From the NCBI GenBank assembly GCA_944390455.1, contig CALXPU010000001.1, positions 164,148 to 228,147 on the forward strand: a stretch of 64,000 bases of DNA. Reading direction: 5' to 3'. The notes under the pieces were generated by a model. It was not told the origin of the DNA, made no database searches, and saw only the letters and a list, made by a program, of their open reading frames with translations. Source of the stretch: an uncultured Alphaproteobacteria bacterium. GTDB taxonomy: Bacteria; Pseudomonadota; Alphaproteobacteria; RF32; CAG-239. Below are positions 1-7,864 of this stretch, piece after piece. The translations under genes and the position numbers were made by a program. Positions within the stretch are counted from its first letter, which is position 1, and each line of letters starts with the position of its first letter.

Positions 1-1
1 T

Positions 2-856
2 AAGCGTTCTCTTTATACATTGGTTGATGATAAAGTTAAGACAAAAAGGTTGGCCAACAGTATTAACATCAATACCCCAAAGATGATTGGTATTATTGAG
101 TTTCAATATCAAGTTAAGAATCTTTTGGATATTGTTAAGAGGTATGATACTTTTGTGATTAAACCTGCTCACGGTAGCGGTGGAAAAGGTGTTTTGGTAA
201 TAAAGAAGTATGATGGTGAACATTTTTATAGTGCTTCTGGAGATGTTTTAAGTTTTAAAGATGTTTATCAGCATGTTTCTAATACACTGAGCGGACTTTT
301 TAGCTTAGGCGGAAAATATGATGTTGCGCTAATTGAGGAAGCCGTTAATTTTAGTGATGTGTTCAAAAATTTTAGCTATCATGGAGTGCCGGATGTTCGC
401 GTTATTGTTTATAAAGGTTTTCCGGCGATGGTTATGATGCGCTTAGCAACCAAAGAATCTGGCGGTAGGGCTAATTTGCACCAAGGGGCTGTTGGCGTTG
501 GATTGGATGTTGCGACTGGGTTGCCACTTAACGCAGTTATGCATAATAAGCCAGTATTTGAGCATCCAGATACAAAAGCGAATCTAATGGATTTGCGTGT
601 GCCATTTTGGCGTGAACACTTGATTATTGGTTCTTTGGCGTACGATATGACTGGACTTGGCTATTTGGGGGCTGATATTGTGTTGGATGAAAATAGAGGC
701 CCAATGATGTTGGAAGTTAATGCTCGTCCGGGATTGGCTATTCAAATTGCAAATGGTAAAGGTCTGAAAACACGCTTACAAGAGATTGATGAAACATATC
801 CATTGGGACTTTCTGCTGAAGAAAGAGTAGATTTTGTCTTGAATCAGGGAAAATAA
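2..856 (+). CDS. alpha-L-glutamate ligase-like ATP-grasp protein (5' end outside window)
   Basis: ATP-grasp ligase of the RimK-related alpha-L-glutamate ligase-like family. The frame is open from base 2 and its first residues (SLYTLVDDK) align with the family's conserved LYPLVDDK segment. The real start therefore lies a few dozen codons upstream of the window, and the TTG at 20 is an internal Leu. Visible family hallmarks are the nucleotide-binding stretch KPAHGSGGKG, the NLHQGAVGVG block, and the metal/ligand segment LEVNARPGLAIQIAN near the C-terminus. Members usually sit beside an inactive transglutaminase-like protein, which would lie off the left edge. The amino-acid or peptide substrate is unknown. 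Confidence 0.85.
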   Translation, partial: KRSLYTLVDDKVKTKRLANSININTPKMIGIIEFQYQVKNLLDIVKRYDTFVIKPAHGSGGKGVLVIKKYDGEHFYSASGDVLSFKDVYQHVSNTLSGLFSLGGKYDVALIEEAVNFSDVFKNFSYHGVPDVRVIVYKGFPAMVMMRLATKESGGRANLHQGAVGVGLDVATGLPLNAVMHNKPVFEHPDTKANLMDLRVPFWREHLIIGSLAYDMTGLGYLGADIVLDENRGPMMLEVNARPGLAIQIANGKGLKTRLQEIDETYPLGLSAEERVDFVLNQGK

Positions 857-913
857 ATTCCTAAATATTAGCCAGAAGATAAGTTTTGTTATAAAAGATG
901 TAGGGAGCTAGTG

Positions 914-1519
914 ATGTCTAATATTTTAGGTAAAAGTGAAACAAAAATTTTGGATAAAAGCGATACAAAAAATTTAACTGCAGATGATACTAAGAAAATT
1001 GGTATTAGCGAAACCAGAGGAAAGAAAATGAAATATTCTTATAATGTTACAGATCCTGAAAATGCGTTAGTTATGAAATTGAAAGATGGGGATGTTGTGA
1101 TTGAAATGTATCCTGATGCAGCCCCGAATCATGTGGCTAGAATTAAAGAATTGGTTCGTCAGGGATTTTATAATGGTTTGAAATTCCATCGCGTTATTGA
1201 GGGATTTATGGCTCAAACAGGATGTCCTTTAGGAAATGGAACTGGTGGCAGTGGTAAAAAGTTGAAAGCTGAATTTAATACTATTCCACATACAAGAGGT
1301 ATTGTTTCTATGGCACGTGCTATGCATCCGGATTCTGCAGATAGTCAATTCTTTATTTGTTATGATGATTGTCCGCATTTGGATGGGCAATACACTGTTT
1401 GGGGTAAAGTTGTTTCTGGAATGGAGTTTGTTGATAAAATCAAAAAGGGGAGCGGTTATAACGGAATGGTTAGTCAACCGGATGAGATTATCAGTATGCA
1501 GGTTATTGCAGATTTATAG
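914..1519 (+). CDS. cyclophilin-type peptidyl-prolyl cis-trans isomerase
   Basis: Prolyl isomerase that speeds cis-trans Xaa-Pro conversion during folding. The cyclophilin core runs from about residue 45 to the end, with the expected FHRVIEGFMAQTGC, the QFFI segment and the HLDGQYTVWG active-site blocks. No signal peptide is visible, so it is probably cytoplasmic. The ATG at 914 has GGGAG six bases upstream. A second ATG at 1028 has AGGA at equally good spacing and would yield the bare catalytic domain. The 38 residues between the two starts are four degenerate copies of an 8-10 residue unit around K-S-E/D-T-K, unusual for a cyclophilin. Either start may be used. Confidence 0.88.
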   Translation: MSNILGKSETKILDKSDTKNLTADDTKKIGISETRGKKMKYSYNVTDPENALVMKLKDGDVVIEMYPDAAPNHVARIKELVRQGFYNGLKFHRVIEGFMAQTGCPLGNGTGGSGKKLKAEFNTIPHTRGIVSMARAMHPDSADSQFFICYDDCPHLDGQYTVWGKVVSGMEFVDKIKKGSGYNGMVSQPDEIISMQVIADL

Positions 1520-1544
1520 GGTTGATATAAATTGTTTTATTGAG

Positions 1545-1567
1545 AGGCGTTCTGTGAACGCCTTTTT
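1545..1567 (+). terminator. intrinsic terminator after cyclophilin gene
   Basis: Perfect 8-bp stem AGGCGTTC/GAACGCCT with a 3-base loop, followed by a T-rich tail. It lies 25 bases after the cyclophilin stop. Confidence 0.85.
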
Positions 1568-1580
1568 CTTTAGATAAATA

Positions 1581-1609
1581 TTGACAAAAAACTATTTTTA
1601 CCCTAGTGT
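1581..1609 (+). promoter_or_regulatory. candidate sigma70 promoter for the gene at 1651
   Basis: TTGACA (1581-1586), 17-bp spacer, TAGTGT (1604-1609). A second TTGACA at 1611 has no convincing -10. The transcript would have a leader of about 35 bases with no Shine-Dalgarno sequence. Confidence 0.45.
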
Positions 1610-1650
1610 TTTGACAAAATAAAATTATTGTAAAACTTAAATTTTTGTGT

Positions 1651-2784
1651 ATGAAAAATCTTATTTTGAAACAAGTTAATGCGATAGGCACAGAACTTGG
1701 CTTTCCATTTTATGTTTATCCCGACGGAACTTGCGGTAAATCAATGGTTTCAGGAGGACTTAACGCAGTTATGGTGGTTAAAAAGAAATTTCCGGTTGAA
1801 GAACTTAAATCGGATTTTCTAACCGGTTCTCAAGGCTCGGATGAAAATGTTTTGGCTCATTTGACCGAAATTGGTAATCAGTTGGGCTTTCCTCTTTATG
1901 TGTATGCAGATGGAATGTGCGGTTTGACACCTTCATCGGAGATTAACAAATTTCCGTTTACGATGATGGTTAAAAAGCCGTTCGTTGTTAATCAGATGGT
2001 GGTTGAACCTAATGATGTTGCAGCCTGTTCTGATTCTTCTGCTGTTAAAAAAATAACATCTTATCCTTATTCAAATTGGACTTTACCGACACCTCAGGTT
2101 TTTACGCCGACAGATGAAGAGGTAAAAATTCTTGAAAAAGCTCGGGAAAAGGTGCGGAGAGAAGAGGTTTTGTCTAGGGATGAAGAACGTGTATATCTTT
2201 GTTTTGCCACGGATACAGAATTTGAAAATTTTGTTTTGAATAGAATTTTATTTTGTTCTAACGAAAAATATATTCTTTTACGTGGAACGCAAGATTTGGT
2301 TAAAAAGTATGTTCTTAAGCATTGCTGGGATGATGTTGTTGTAGATCTTATGGCGGAGCGTTGTTCTGATGACGTTATTTTAGCTTACTTTAGTAAGTGG
2401 CTTGTTCATGTTAAGGTAATAGAAAAATTACTAGATTTGGGACGATTTGAGTTGATTGAAAAAATCCAAAAGGTTACCACATTGGATGCTCGTAGGTCGG
2501 GTTCAGATAGGCATGTCGCCGCTATTATCAAAGCAGGTCATTCGGAATTGCTAAAAACACAAATTAGGAAACATGGTTTTCGTTATGAAGATGATGTTGA
2601 GGCACTTATTAAAACCGGAAATGTGGAAATGATAAAATATTATTTGGATTATCATTCTCTTTCTGAAAGTGCTCAAAAAGAGTTGATAGAGCTTGGTAAC
2701 GCTCAGTTGGCTAAAATTTATCAAGAGAGATATAGTTTTTGTTCTGATTCTCTTAAATTGGCTAAATGGTGTGGGTTAATTTAA
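1651..2784 (+). CDS. hypothetical protein with duplicated N-terminal module and ankyrin-like C-terminal repeats
   Basis: Not recognised. About residues 4-48 and 66-115 are two copies of one module, sharing GFPFYVYPDGTCG and GFPLYVYADGMCG followed by a hydrophobic strand ending in VVKK/MVKK. The middle, about residues 145-185, is charged and probably linker. The C-terminal 180 residues are helical, with repeated units such as AIIKAGHSELLKTQIRKHG and ALIKTGNVEMIKYYLDYH that resemble degenerate ankyrin repeats. There is no signal peptide or membrane segment. The start is the ATG at 1651; there is no recognisable ribosome-binding site, and an in-frame TTG lies at 1645. It is a single-gene transcript between terminators. 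Confidence 0.6.
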   Translation: MKNLILKQVNAIGTELGFPFYVYPDGTCGKSMVSGGLNAVMVVKKKFPVEELKSDFLTGSQGSDENVLAHLTEIGNQLGFPLYVYADGMCGLTPSSEINKFPFTMMVKKPFVVNQMVVEPNDVAACSDSSAVKKITSYPYSNWTLPTPQVFTPTDEEVKILEKAREKVRREEVLSRDEERVYLCFATDTEFENFVLNRILFCSNEKYILLRGTQDLVKKYVLKHCWDDVVVDLMAERCSDDVILAYFSKWLVHVKVIEKLLDLGRFELIEKIQKVTTLDARRSGSDRHVAAIIKAGHSELLKTQIRKHGFRYEDDVEALIKTGNVEMIKYYLDYHSLSESAQKELIELGNAQLAKIYQERYSFCSDSLKLAKWCGLI

Positions 2785-2800
2785 TATGATTTGTTTAATA

Positions 2801-2835
2801 AAAAAGGCTTTCTTTTAATTGAGGGAGCCTTTTTT
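2801..2835. terminator. bidirectional intrinsic terminator
   Basis: AAAAAGGCT pairs with AGCCTTTTT around a loop that can pair partly inside. A-tract and T-tract on either side let it serve both the gene ending at 2784 and the convergent ruvC ending at 2843. Confidence 0.8.
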
Positions 2836-2842
2836 GTTTGGA

Positions 2843-3331
2843 TTATACAGCATGGTCTTTGTACGAATTGCGTAGATTGCAGTGGGTTATGGCAATTGCC
2901 AAAGCATCAGATGAGTCATTGTTTTTAGGTTGGCAGCCGGGTAGAAGAATTTTTACCATTGTTTCAACTTGGTTTTTATCTGCTTTTCCGACTCCAGTTA
3001 GCGCTTTTTTGATTTTGTTTGGTTCATATTCAAACAAAGGAATATTATAAAGTGCCGGCATTAAAAAAACGACACCTCTCGCCATACTTAATTTTAAGGA
3101 AGTTTCAGGGTTCGTATTTAAAAATGTTATTTCTATCGATGCTTCGTCGGGTTTGTATAATTCTATTACTTTTTGGAGCTCTGTATAAATTGTATGCAAT
3201 CTTGTTGAGAGATTTGCTTTGGCTGATGTTGGAATAAAACCGTCTGCCACATAGGACAGACGGTTTCCGTTTATATCAATTATTCCCCAACCAGTGGAGG
3301 ATATGCTCGGGTCTAAACCCAAAACACGCAT
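2843..3331 (-). CDS. ruvC: crossover junction endodeoxyribonuclease RuvC
   Basis: Holliday-junction resolvase of recombinational repair. The RNase H-like fold is evident from the N-terminal GLDPSISSTGWGI with the first catalytic Asp at residue 7. The second acid lies in SIEITF, and the C-terminal pair in DSSDALAIAI. Its 162 residues are normal for RuvC. The start codon overlaps the yebC stop (TAATG), so the two are translationally coupled. The yebC-ruvC order is standard in Proteobacteria, but ruvA and ruvB do not follow; a terminator does, so the branch-migration genes must be elsewhere. Confidence 0.95.
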   Translation of the reverse strand: MRVLGLDPSISSTGWGIIDINGNRLSYVADGFIPTSAKANLSTRLHTIYTELQKVIELYKPDEASIEITFLNTNPETSLKLSMARGVVFLMPALYNIPLFEYEPNKIKKALTGVGKADKNQVETMVKILLPGCQPKNNDSSDALAIAITHCNLRNSYKDHAV

Positions 3332-4086
3332 TATTCAGCCTCCAATTGAGCCATAATTTCTTCTGCAATTTCTGCATTGTGGTAAACGTGTTGAACATCT
3401 TCATCATCTTCTAAAGCGTCAACAAATTCTAAGAATTTCTTAGCTGTTTCCAAATCGGTAATTTCTGTCTTAACAGTTGGTTTCCAATCCAGACGAGAAG
3501 CAGACGGTGTTCCGAATTTCTTTTCCAATGCGTCTGTTACGGCAGACAAATCTTCCGGTAATGTTTCGATAGCATGGATTTCATCATCGGATACAACATC
3601 GTTTGCACCTGCTTCCAATGCTTCTTCAAACATTTTATCAGCATCTGCAACGCTTGCCGGATATTCAATATAACCGATACGCTCAAAGTTGAAAGATACG
3701 GAACCTGTTTCACCCATAGCACCGCCACGTTTGCCGAAAATAGAGCGTACGTTACTTGCAGTACGGTTTTTGTTGTCGGTTAAGGCTTCTACGATAACGG
3801 CAACTTTGTTTGGAGAGAAACCTTCGTAGCGCATGGATGTGAAGTCTGCGCCACCAGCAACTTGAGTTGCTTTGGCAATAGCACGTTCAATGTTGTCTTT
3901 TGGCATACTTTCTGCTCTTGCAGCTTGGATGGCTAATCTTAAACGTGGGTTTTTATCCGGTTCAGGTAAGCCACTTTTGGCAGCAACGGTAATTTCTCTG
4001 GCAAGTTTTGCAAATACTCTTGCTTTTTTTGCATCTTGTGCACCTTTACGGTACATAATGTTCTTAAATTGGGAGTGTCCTGACAT
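3331..4086 (-). CDS. yebC: YebC/PmpR family regulatory or translation-associated protein
   Basis: Full-length (251 aa) YebC-family protein with the invariant N-terminus MSGHSQFKNIMYRKGAQDAKK, the KDNIERAI segment and the YEGF block. Family members bind DNA, and some ease ribosome stalling at proline-rich stretches; which role applies here cannot be read from sequence. It is the first gene of the yebC-ruvC operon, with coding joined to ruvC by a one-base overlap. The start ATG at 4086 lies behind a GGAG-type ribosome-binding site. Confidence 0.95.
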   Translation of the reverse strand: MSGHSQFKNIMYRKGAQDAKKARVFAKLAREITVAAKSGLPEPDKNPRLRLAIQAARAESMPKDNIERAIAKATQVAGGADFTSMRYEGFSPNKVAVIVEALTDNKNRTASNVRSIFGKRGGAMGETGSVSFNFERIGYIEYPASVADADKMFEEALEAGANDVVSDDEIHAIETLPEDLSAVTDALEKKFGTPSASRLDWKPTVKTEITDLETAKKFLEFVDALEDDEDVQHVYHNAEIAEEIMAQLEAE

Positions 4087-4169
4087 TTAGCATCTCCATA
4101 ATATCTGTTAGTTAATGTTTATTGTTGTTGTCTCTATAAAATCATCTGAGAAAAAGTGCAAGTATTTTA

Positions 4170-4991
4170 TTATTCTGCTTCTTCTGCAAGTTTGGTATCT
4201 GTTAGTAGAAAAGCAGGTGCTTTTTTTCCGAAGACTTTATAGCGTTTGGATAAATCCAGAGCTTTTTTATCCAATAAGGGAGGCTTTAAGTCTTGTTTTG
4301 CACCAGGAATCGGTGTCTTCTCAATTTGAGGAGTAGCTTGCTTTTTTTCTTTTTTGTTTAATTCTTGCGGTAAAGTTGGCTCTACTGAAGCAATTTCTTC
4401 TTGTTTTTTATCAACTTTAATTTCAGCTGGAGTTTTTAATATTTTATTTAATGTATCTTGCGTTTCTTTAGAACGTCTGGTGGTAAATACAATATTCTGC
4501 TTGTTGACCGGTAGCAATGCCAATATTTTATCTAGATTGTTTAATTGGCGGTTTTTCTTTATTAAATTTATGTCGTCAACAACTAAGATATTTATGTTTG
4601 ATAAATCTAAGCTGTTTTCATTTATATTTTCAAGCAACAAATCTGGTGAAGCGATGATAACGTTTGCTTCTTGTTCTGTATTGTCGCTTTCGGTTTCGTT
4701 TATTTCGTGATATTTATTAAAAATTGAAAATTTATCGGAAATGTTAACAGCTTCTTTGCTGTCTGCGGCGATAATTAAGATATTTTGCCCTTCGTTTTTT
4801 GATATAATATCGATAAGTGGAAATATATAAGAGCAAGTTTTGCCACATGCATTTGGTGCTATTGTAAAAATATCCTTTCCTGAAAGGATTGATGGAATAA
4901 CATCTTTTTGCACAGTTGTAGGTTCTTTATAGCCTAAATCTTCAATGGCGTGGATGGTTTTTTCGCTTAAACCTAAATCACTAAAACTCAT
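4170..4991 (-). CDS. degenerate single-domain DEAD-box helicase-like protein
   Basis: The N-terminal 190 residues follow a DEAD-box RecA1 domain: a Q-motif-like start (LGL...LGYKEPTTVQ), Walker A APNACGKT (45-52, versus the usual A-x-TGSGKT), a TPGR-like ASPDLLL, VVDDIN at the DEAD position, and TTR at the SAT position. The second RecA domain with motifs IV-VI is missing. Residues about 190-250 are instead a Lys/Glu/Pro/Gln-rich disordered stretch, with a short conserved-looking tail. It cannot be a standard ATP-driven helicase, but the undisturbed 273-codon frame argues for a retained role, perhaps as an RNA- or ribosome-binding scaffold (inference). It is encoded divergently from rarA. Confidence 0.75.
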   Translation of the reverse strand: MSFSDLGLSEKTIHAIEDLGYKEPTTVQKDVIPSILSGKDIFTIAPNACGKTCSYIFPLIDIISKNEGQNILIIAADSKEAVNISDKFSIFNKYHEINETESDNTEQEANVIIASPDLLLENINENSLDLSNINILVVDDINLIKKNRQLNNLDKILALLPVNKQNIVFTTRRSKETQDTLNKILKTPAEIKVDKKQEEIASVEPTLPQELNKKEKKQATPQIEKTPIPGAKQDLKPPLLDKKALDLSKRYKVFGKKAPAFLLTDTKLAEEAE

Positions 4992-5172
4992 ATTTCATTC
5001 CTATTTTTGTATTTAATTTCTTGAATACTATAACTTTATGGCTTAGTGTCAAGCCCTATGTGTGGGTGCGTGTAAAAATTCAAAGGTTTAAAATTTTTAT
5101 ATTTAAAAAAATAGCTTTTTTAGTTTTTTTGTGTTAAAACATGAGGAGTTTTAATAAGGATTTGTTGGTAAA

Positions 5173-6501
5173 ATGGAAGAAACTCTTTTTTCTAGTCGAA
5201 TAAAAAGGCCTTTAGCAGATCGGTTGCGTCCCAGAAAATTGGAAGATGTTGTGGGACAAGAGCAAGTTTTAGGGGAAGATTCTCCTTTGGGGAGAATGCT
5301 TTTTACGGGGCGTGTTTCTTCTTTTATTCTTTGGGGGCCTCCTGGTTGTGGTAAGACGACTATTGCTAGACTTATTGCAGAGCATACGAATCTTTATTTT
5401 GAGCAAATATCAGCTGTTTTTTCAGGGGTTACGGATTTAAAGCGAGTTTTTCAGTACGCGCAAGAGCGTCGTGTTACTCAAGGCAAAGGAACGCTTTTGT
5501 TTGTTGATGAAATTCATAGATTTAATAAATCTCAGCAGGATGGGTTTTTGCCGTATGTTGAGGATGGAACGGTTATTTTGGTTGGGGCAACAACAGAGAA
5601 TCCTTCTTTTGAACTCAATGCCGCTTTGTTATCCAGATGTCAGGTTTTTGTGTTGAATCGTTTGACGCCGGATAATTTTGAGGAATTGTTGCAGCGTGCT
5701 GAGAAAGAAGAGGGAATGAAACTTCCTCTTGATGAAGAAGCCCGTGAATTTATGAAAAGTGTTGCAGATGGAGATGGGCGTTATATTCTTAATTTGGCGG
5801 AAAGTGTTTGGGCTTATGCTAAGCCAGGGGAGATTTTTGATAAAGATAAATTAATGAAAATTATCCGTTCACGGGCTCCTGTTTATGATAAAGGACGTGA
5901 CGGACACTATAATTTGATTTCTGCCGTGCATAAATCTTTGCGTGGGTCAGATGTTGATGCGGCTTTATATTGGGTGAGTCGTATGATTGTTTCTGGTGAG
6001 GATCCTAGATATATTTTAAGACGGCTTATTCGTTTTGCAGTGGAAGATGTTTCTTTGGCTGATCCTAATGCTGTTACGCAAGCCATTGCTTGTGCTGAAG
6101 TTTATGAACGTTTAGGCTCTCCAGAAGGGGATTTGGCAGTGATGCAATTAACTGCATATTTGGCAACGGCTCCAAAATCTGCTGCGGTTTATAAGGCTAT
6201 GCATAGTGCTTTTGATGCGGCAAGACAAACAGGATCCTTAATGCCGCCAAAACATATCTTGAATGCACCTACAAAATTGATGAAAGAGTTAGGCTATCAT
6301 GAAGGATATGTTTATGATCCGGATTTGGAAGATGGATTTTCTGGGCAGAATTATTTTCCTGAAGAAATGGGGCGTAGGCGCTTTTATAATCCTGTTGATC
6401 GTGGTTTTGAACGGGAAATTAAAAAGAGAATTGAGTATTTTGATAAGTTGAGAGCAGAAAAACAGCGTGCGCAAAAACAAAAAAATAAATTAAATTCTTA
6501 G
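5173..6501 (+). CDS. rarA: replication-associated recombination protein A (RarA/MgsA AAA+ ATPase)
   Basis: AAA+ ATPase of the RarA/MgsA/WRNIP1 family, related to clamp loaders, acting at stalled replication forks. Walker A GPPGCGKT is at 55-62 and Walker B LLFVDEIH at 108-115, followed by HRFNKSQQD. Sensor segments are GATTENPSFE and LLSRC. The C-terminal tetramerisation region contains the family block MPPKHILNAPTKLMKELGY. Length (442 aa) is normal, and a Lys/Gln-rich tail follows. It is transcribed alone and divergently from the DEAD-like gene across a 180-bp AT-rich gap. Confidence 0.94.
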   Translation: MEETLFSSRIKRPLADRLRPRKLEDVVGQEQVLGEDSPLGRMLFTGRVSSFILWGPPGCGKTTIARLIAEHTNLYFEQISAVFSGVTDLKRVFQYAQERRVTQGKGTLLFVDEIHRFNKSQQDGFLPYVEDGTVILVGATTENPSFELNAALLSRCQVFVLNRLTPDNFEELLQRAEKEEGMKLPLDEEAREFMKSVADGDGRYILNLAESVWAYAKPGEIFDKDKLMKIIRSRAPVYDKGRDGHYNLISAVHKSLRGSDVDAALYWVSRMIVSGEDPRYILRRLIRFAVEDVSLADPNAVTQAIACAEVYERLGSPEGDLAVMQLTAYLATAPKSAAVYKAMHSAFDAARQTGSLMPPKHILNAPTKLMKELGYHEGYVYDPDLEDGFSGQNYFPEEMGRRRFYNPVDRGFEREIKKRIEYFDKLRAEKQRAQKQKNKLNS

Positions 6502-6529
6502 GTTTTGGAAGAATCTCTATAAATAGAAT

Positions 6530-6557
6530 TTGACTTTTGGTTTGATAATGATACTCT
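6530..6557 (+). promoter_or_regulatory. candidate promoter for the small gene at 6594
   Basis: TTGACT (6530-6535), 16-bp spacer, TACTCT (6552-6557). It predicts a leader of roughly 30 bases lacking a Shine-Dalgarno sequence. Confidence 0.4.
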
Positions 6558-6593
6558 GACCGAAACATTGAATTATTTTAAAATTTAATTTTT

Positions 6594-6797
6594 ATGAGTG
6601 ATTTGAAAGCATTTGCTGAAAGACTTGTTAGTCTTCGGTGTAAGGATGTGCAACAATTGGCGGAAATTTTGAAAGAGGAATATGGTATTGAGCCGAAACA
6701 GGGCGCAAAATTAGAAGACTTGTGTGTTTCTGAAAAAGCTGTTTCTCGTCAAGTTCGCCGAAAAATGGAACGAGAGGCTAAGAAAAAACGAAAATGA
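6594..6797 (+). CDS. small basic hypothetical protein
   Basis: 67-residue protein of unknown function. The N-terminal half predicts two amphipathic helices; the segment [16 protein letters not shown] loosely recalls the N-terminal helices of ribosomal L7/L12, which is a resemblance only. The C-terminus is strongly basic ([13 protein letters not shown]), suggesting nucleic-acid or ribosome contact. Support that it is real: its own plausible promoter, a terminator 36 bases after the stop, and coding-like third-base use. No ribosome-binding site precedes the ATG; the upstream sequence is AATTTTT. Confidence 0.6.
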   Translation: MSDLKAFAERLVSLRCKDVQQLAEILKEEYGIEPKQGAKLEDLCVSEKAVSRQVRRKMEREAKKKRK

Positions 6798-6833
6798 TTA
6801 GTTTCTAAAAGCGTATTATTTATAGTTTAAACG

Positions 6834-6864
6834 AAAAGCTCTTCAATCAGAAGGGCTTTTTGTT
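6834..6864 (+). terminator. intrinsic terminator
   Basis: AAAAGCTCTTC pairs with GAAGGGCTTTT around a 5-base loop (one G-T pair), followed by TTG and a T-rich run. Confidence 0.7.
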
Positions 6865-6928
6865 TTATTCACTTGTTTTTTTAGAGCTCTTCTGTTACAC
6901 TTCCGAGAAGTTTATGAAAGGAAAATAA

Positions 6929-7858
6929 ATGGCTGGTGTTGAAATTGTAAAAGTTAAAGATTGTGACGATGGTATGCGTCTTAATCGTTGGTTTTTGAAA
7001 TACTATCCTGGATTAACTTTAGGACGGTTGCAGAAATTGCTCAGAACAAAGCAAATAAAGGTTGATGGAACGAAAGCTGAAGCTAATACTCGTCTTGAGG
7101 CTGGTCAAGATATTAGAATCCCTCCGCTAGATAATGAAAAACAAGCGATTCAACATCAGGAAATCTCTTTTAAAGATGCTGAATTTATTGAGAAGATGGT
7201 TATTTATAAGGATGATAAAATTATTGTCTTGAATAAGCCGTCGGGGTTGGCCGTACAAGGTGGGACAAATACAAGTCGGCATGTGGATGGTATGCTAGAA
7301 GCATTAAAGTTCGGCTATGAAGAAAAACCAAAATTGGTGCATCGTATTGATAAAGATACGAGTGGTATTTTAGTTTTGGCCAGAACTCGAAAAATGGCTG
7401 ATGTTTTGACCAAAGCGTTTAGAGAACATTCATTGCGTAAAACATATTTGGCTCTTACGCGTGGTGTACCAAATCAAGAATTCGGTGAAATTAAAGCGCC
7501 GTTGGAAAAAATGGAGGGGCGTGTTCAAGTTGTTGAAGGTGGAAAACCTGCGATTACAGAATATGAAGTGCTGGATAGAGTGGGCGATAAATATGCTTTG
7601 ATTGCAGCAAGTCCTCTCACAGGTAGAACACATCAAATTCGTGCACATTTAGAGTTTATTGGAGCGCCGATTTGGGGAGATGATAAATATTTTGGTGCTG
7701 AACGGGATAAAAATAAATTGTTAGCGAATAAATTACATCTTCATGCCTATAAAATTGATTTATCTTCTGTGTATGGAAAAAAAATGGTTGTAAAGGCTAA
7801 GTTGCCTGATTATTTTAAAGAAAGCTTGAAGTTGCTCGGATTAAATCTTGGGGAGTAA
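6929..7858 (+). CDS. rluC: 23S rRNA pseudouridine synthase, RluC/RluD family
   Basis: Converts specific uridines of 23S rRNA to pseudouridine. An N-terminal S4 RNA-binding domain (about 16-65, GRLQKLLRTKQIKVDG) precedes the RluA-type catalytic domain. Its motif HRIDKDTSGILVL carries the catalytic Asp at residue 141, with GRTHQIRAHL further on. At 309 aa it is full length. In alphaproteobacteria a synthase of this kind is often followed by the ATP12 chaperone gene. Here an AsmA gene sits between them, six bases after the rluC stop. AGGAAA precedes the start codon. Confidence 0.92.
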   Translation: MAGVEIVKVKDCDDGMRLNRWFLKYYPGLTLGRLQKLLRTKQIKVDGTKAEANTRLEAGQDIRIPPLDNEKQAIQHQEISFKDAEFIEKMVIYKDDKIIVLNKPSGLAVQGGTNTSRHVDGMLEALKFGYEEKPKLVHRIDKDTSGILVLARTRKMADVLTKAFREHSLRKTYLALTRGVPNQEFGEIKAPLEKMEGRVQVVEGGKPAITEYEVLDRVGDKYALIAASPLTGRTHQIRAHLEFIGAPIWGDDKYFGAERDKNKLLANKLHLHAYKIDLSSVYGKKMVVKAKLPDYFKESLKLLGLNLGE

Positions 7859-7864
7859 AGGGAA

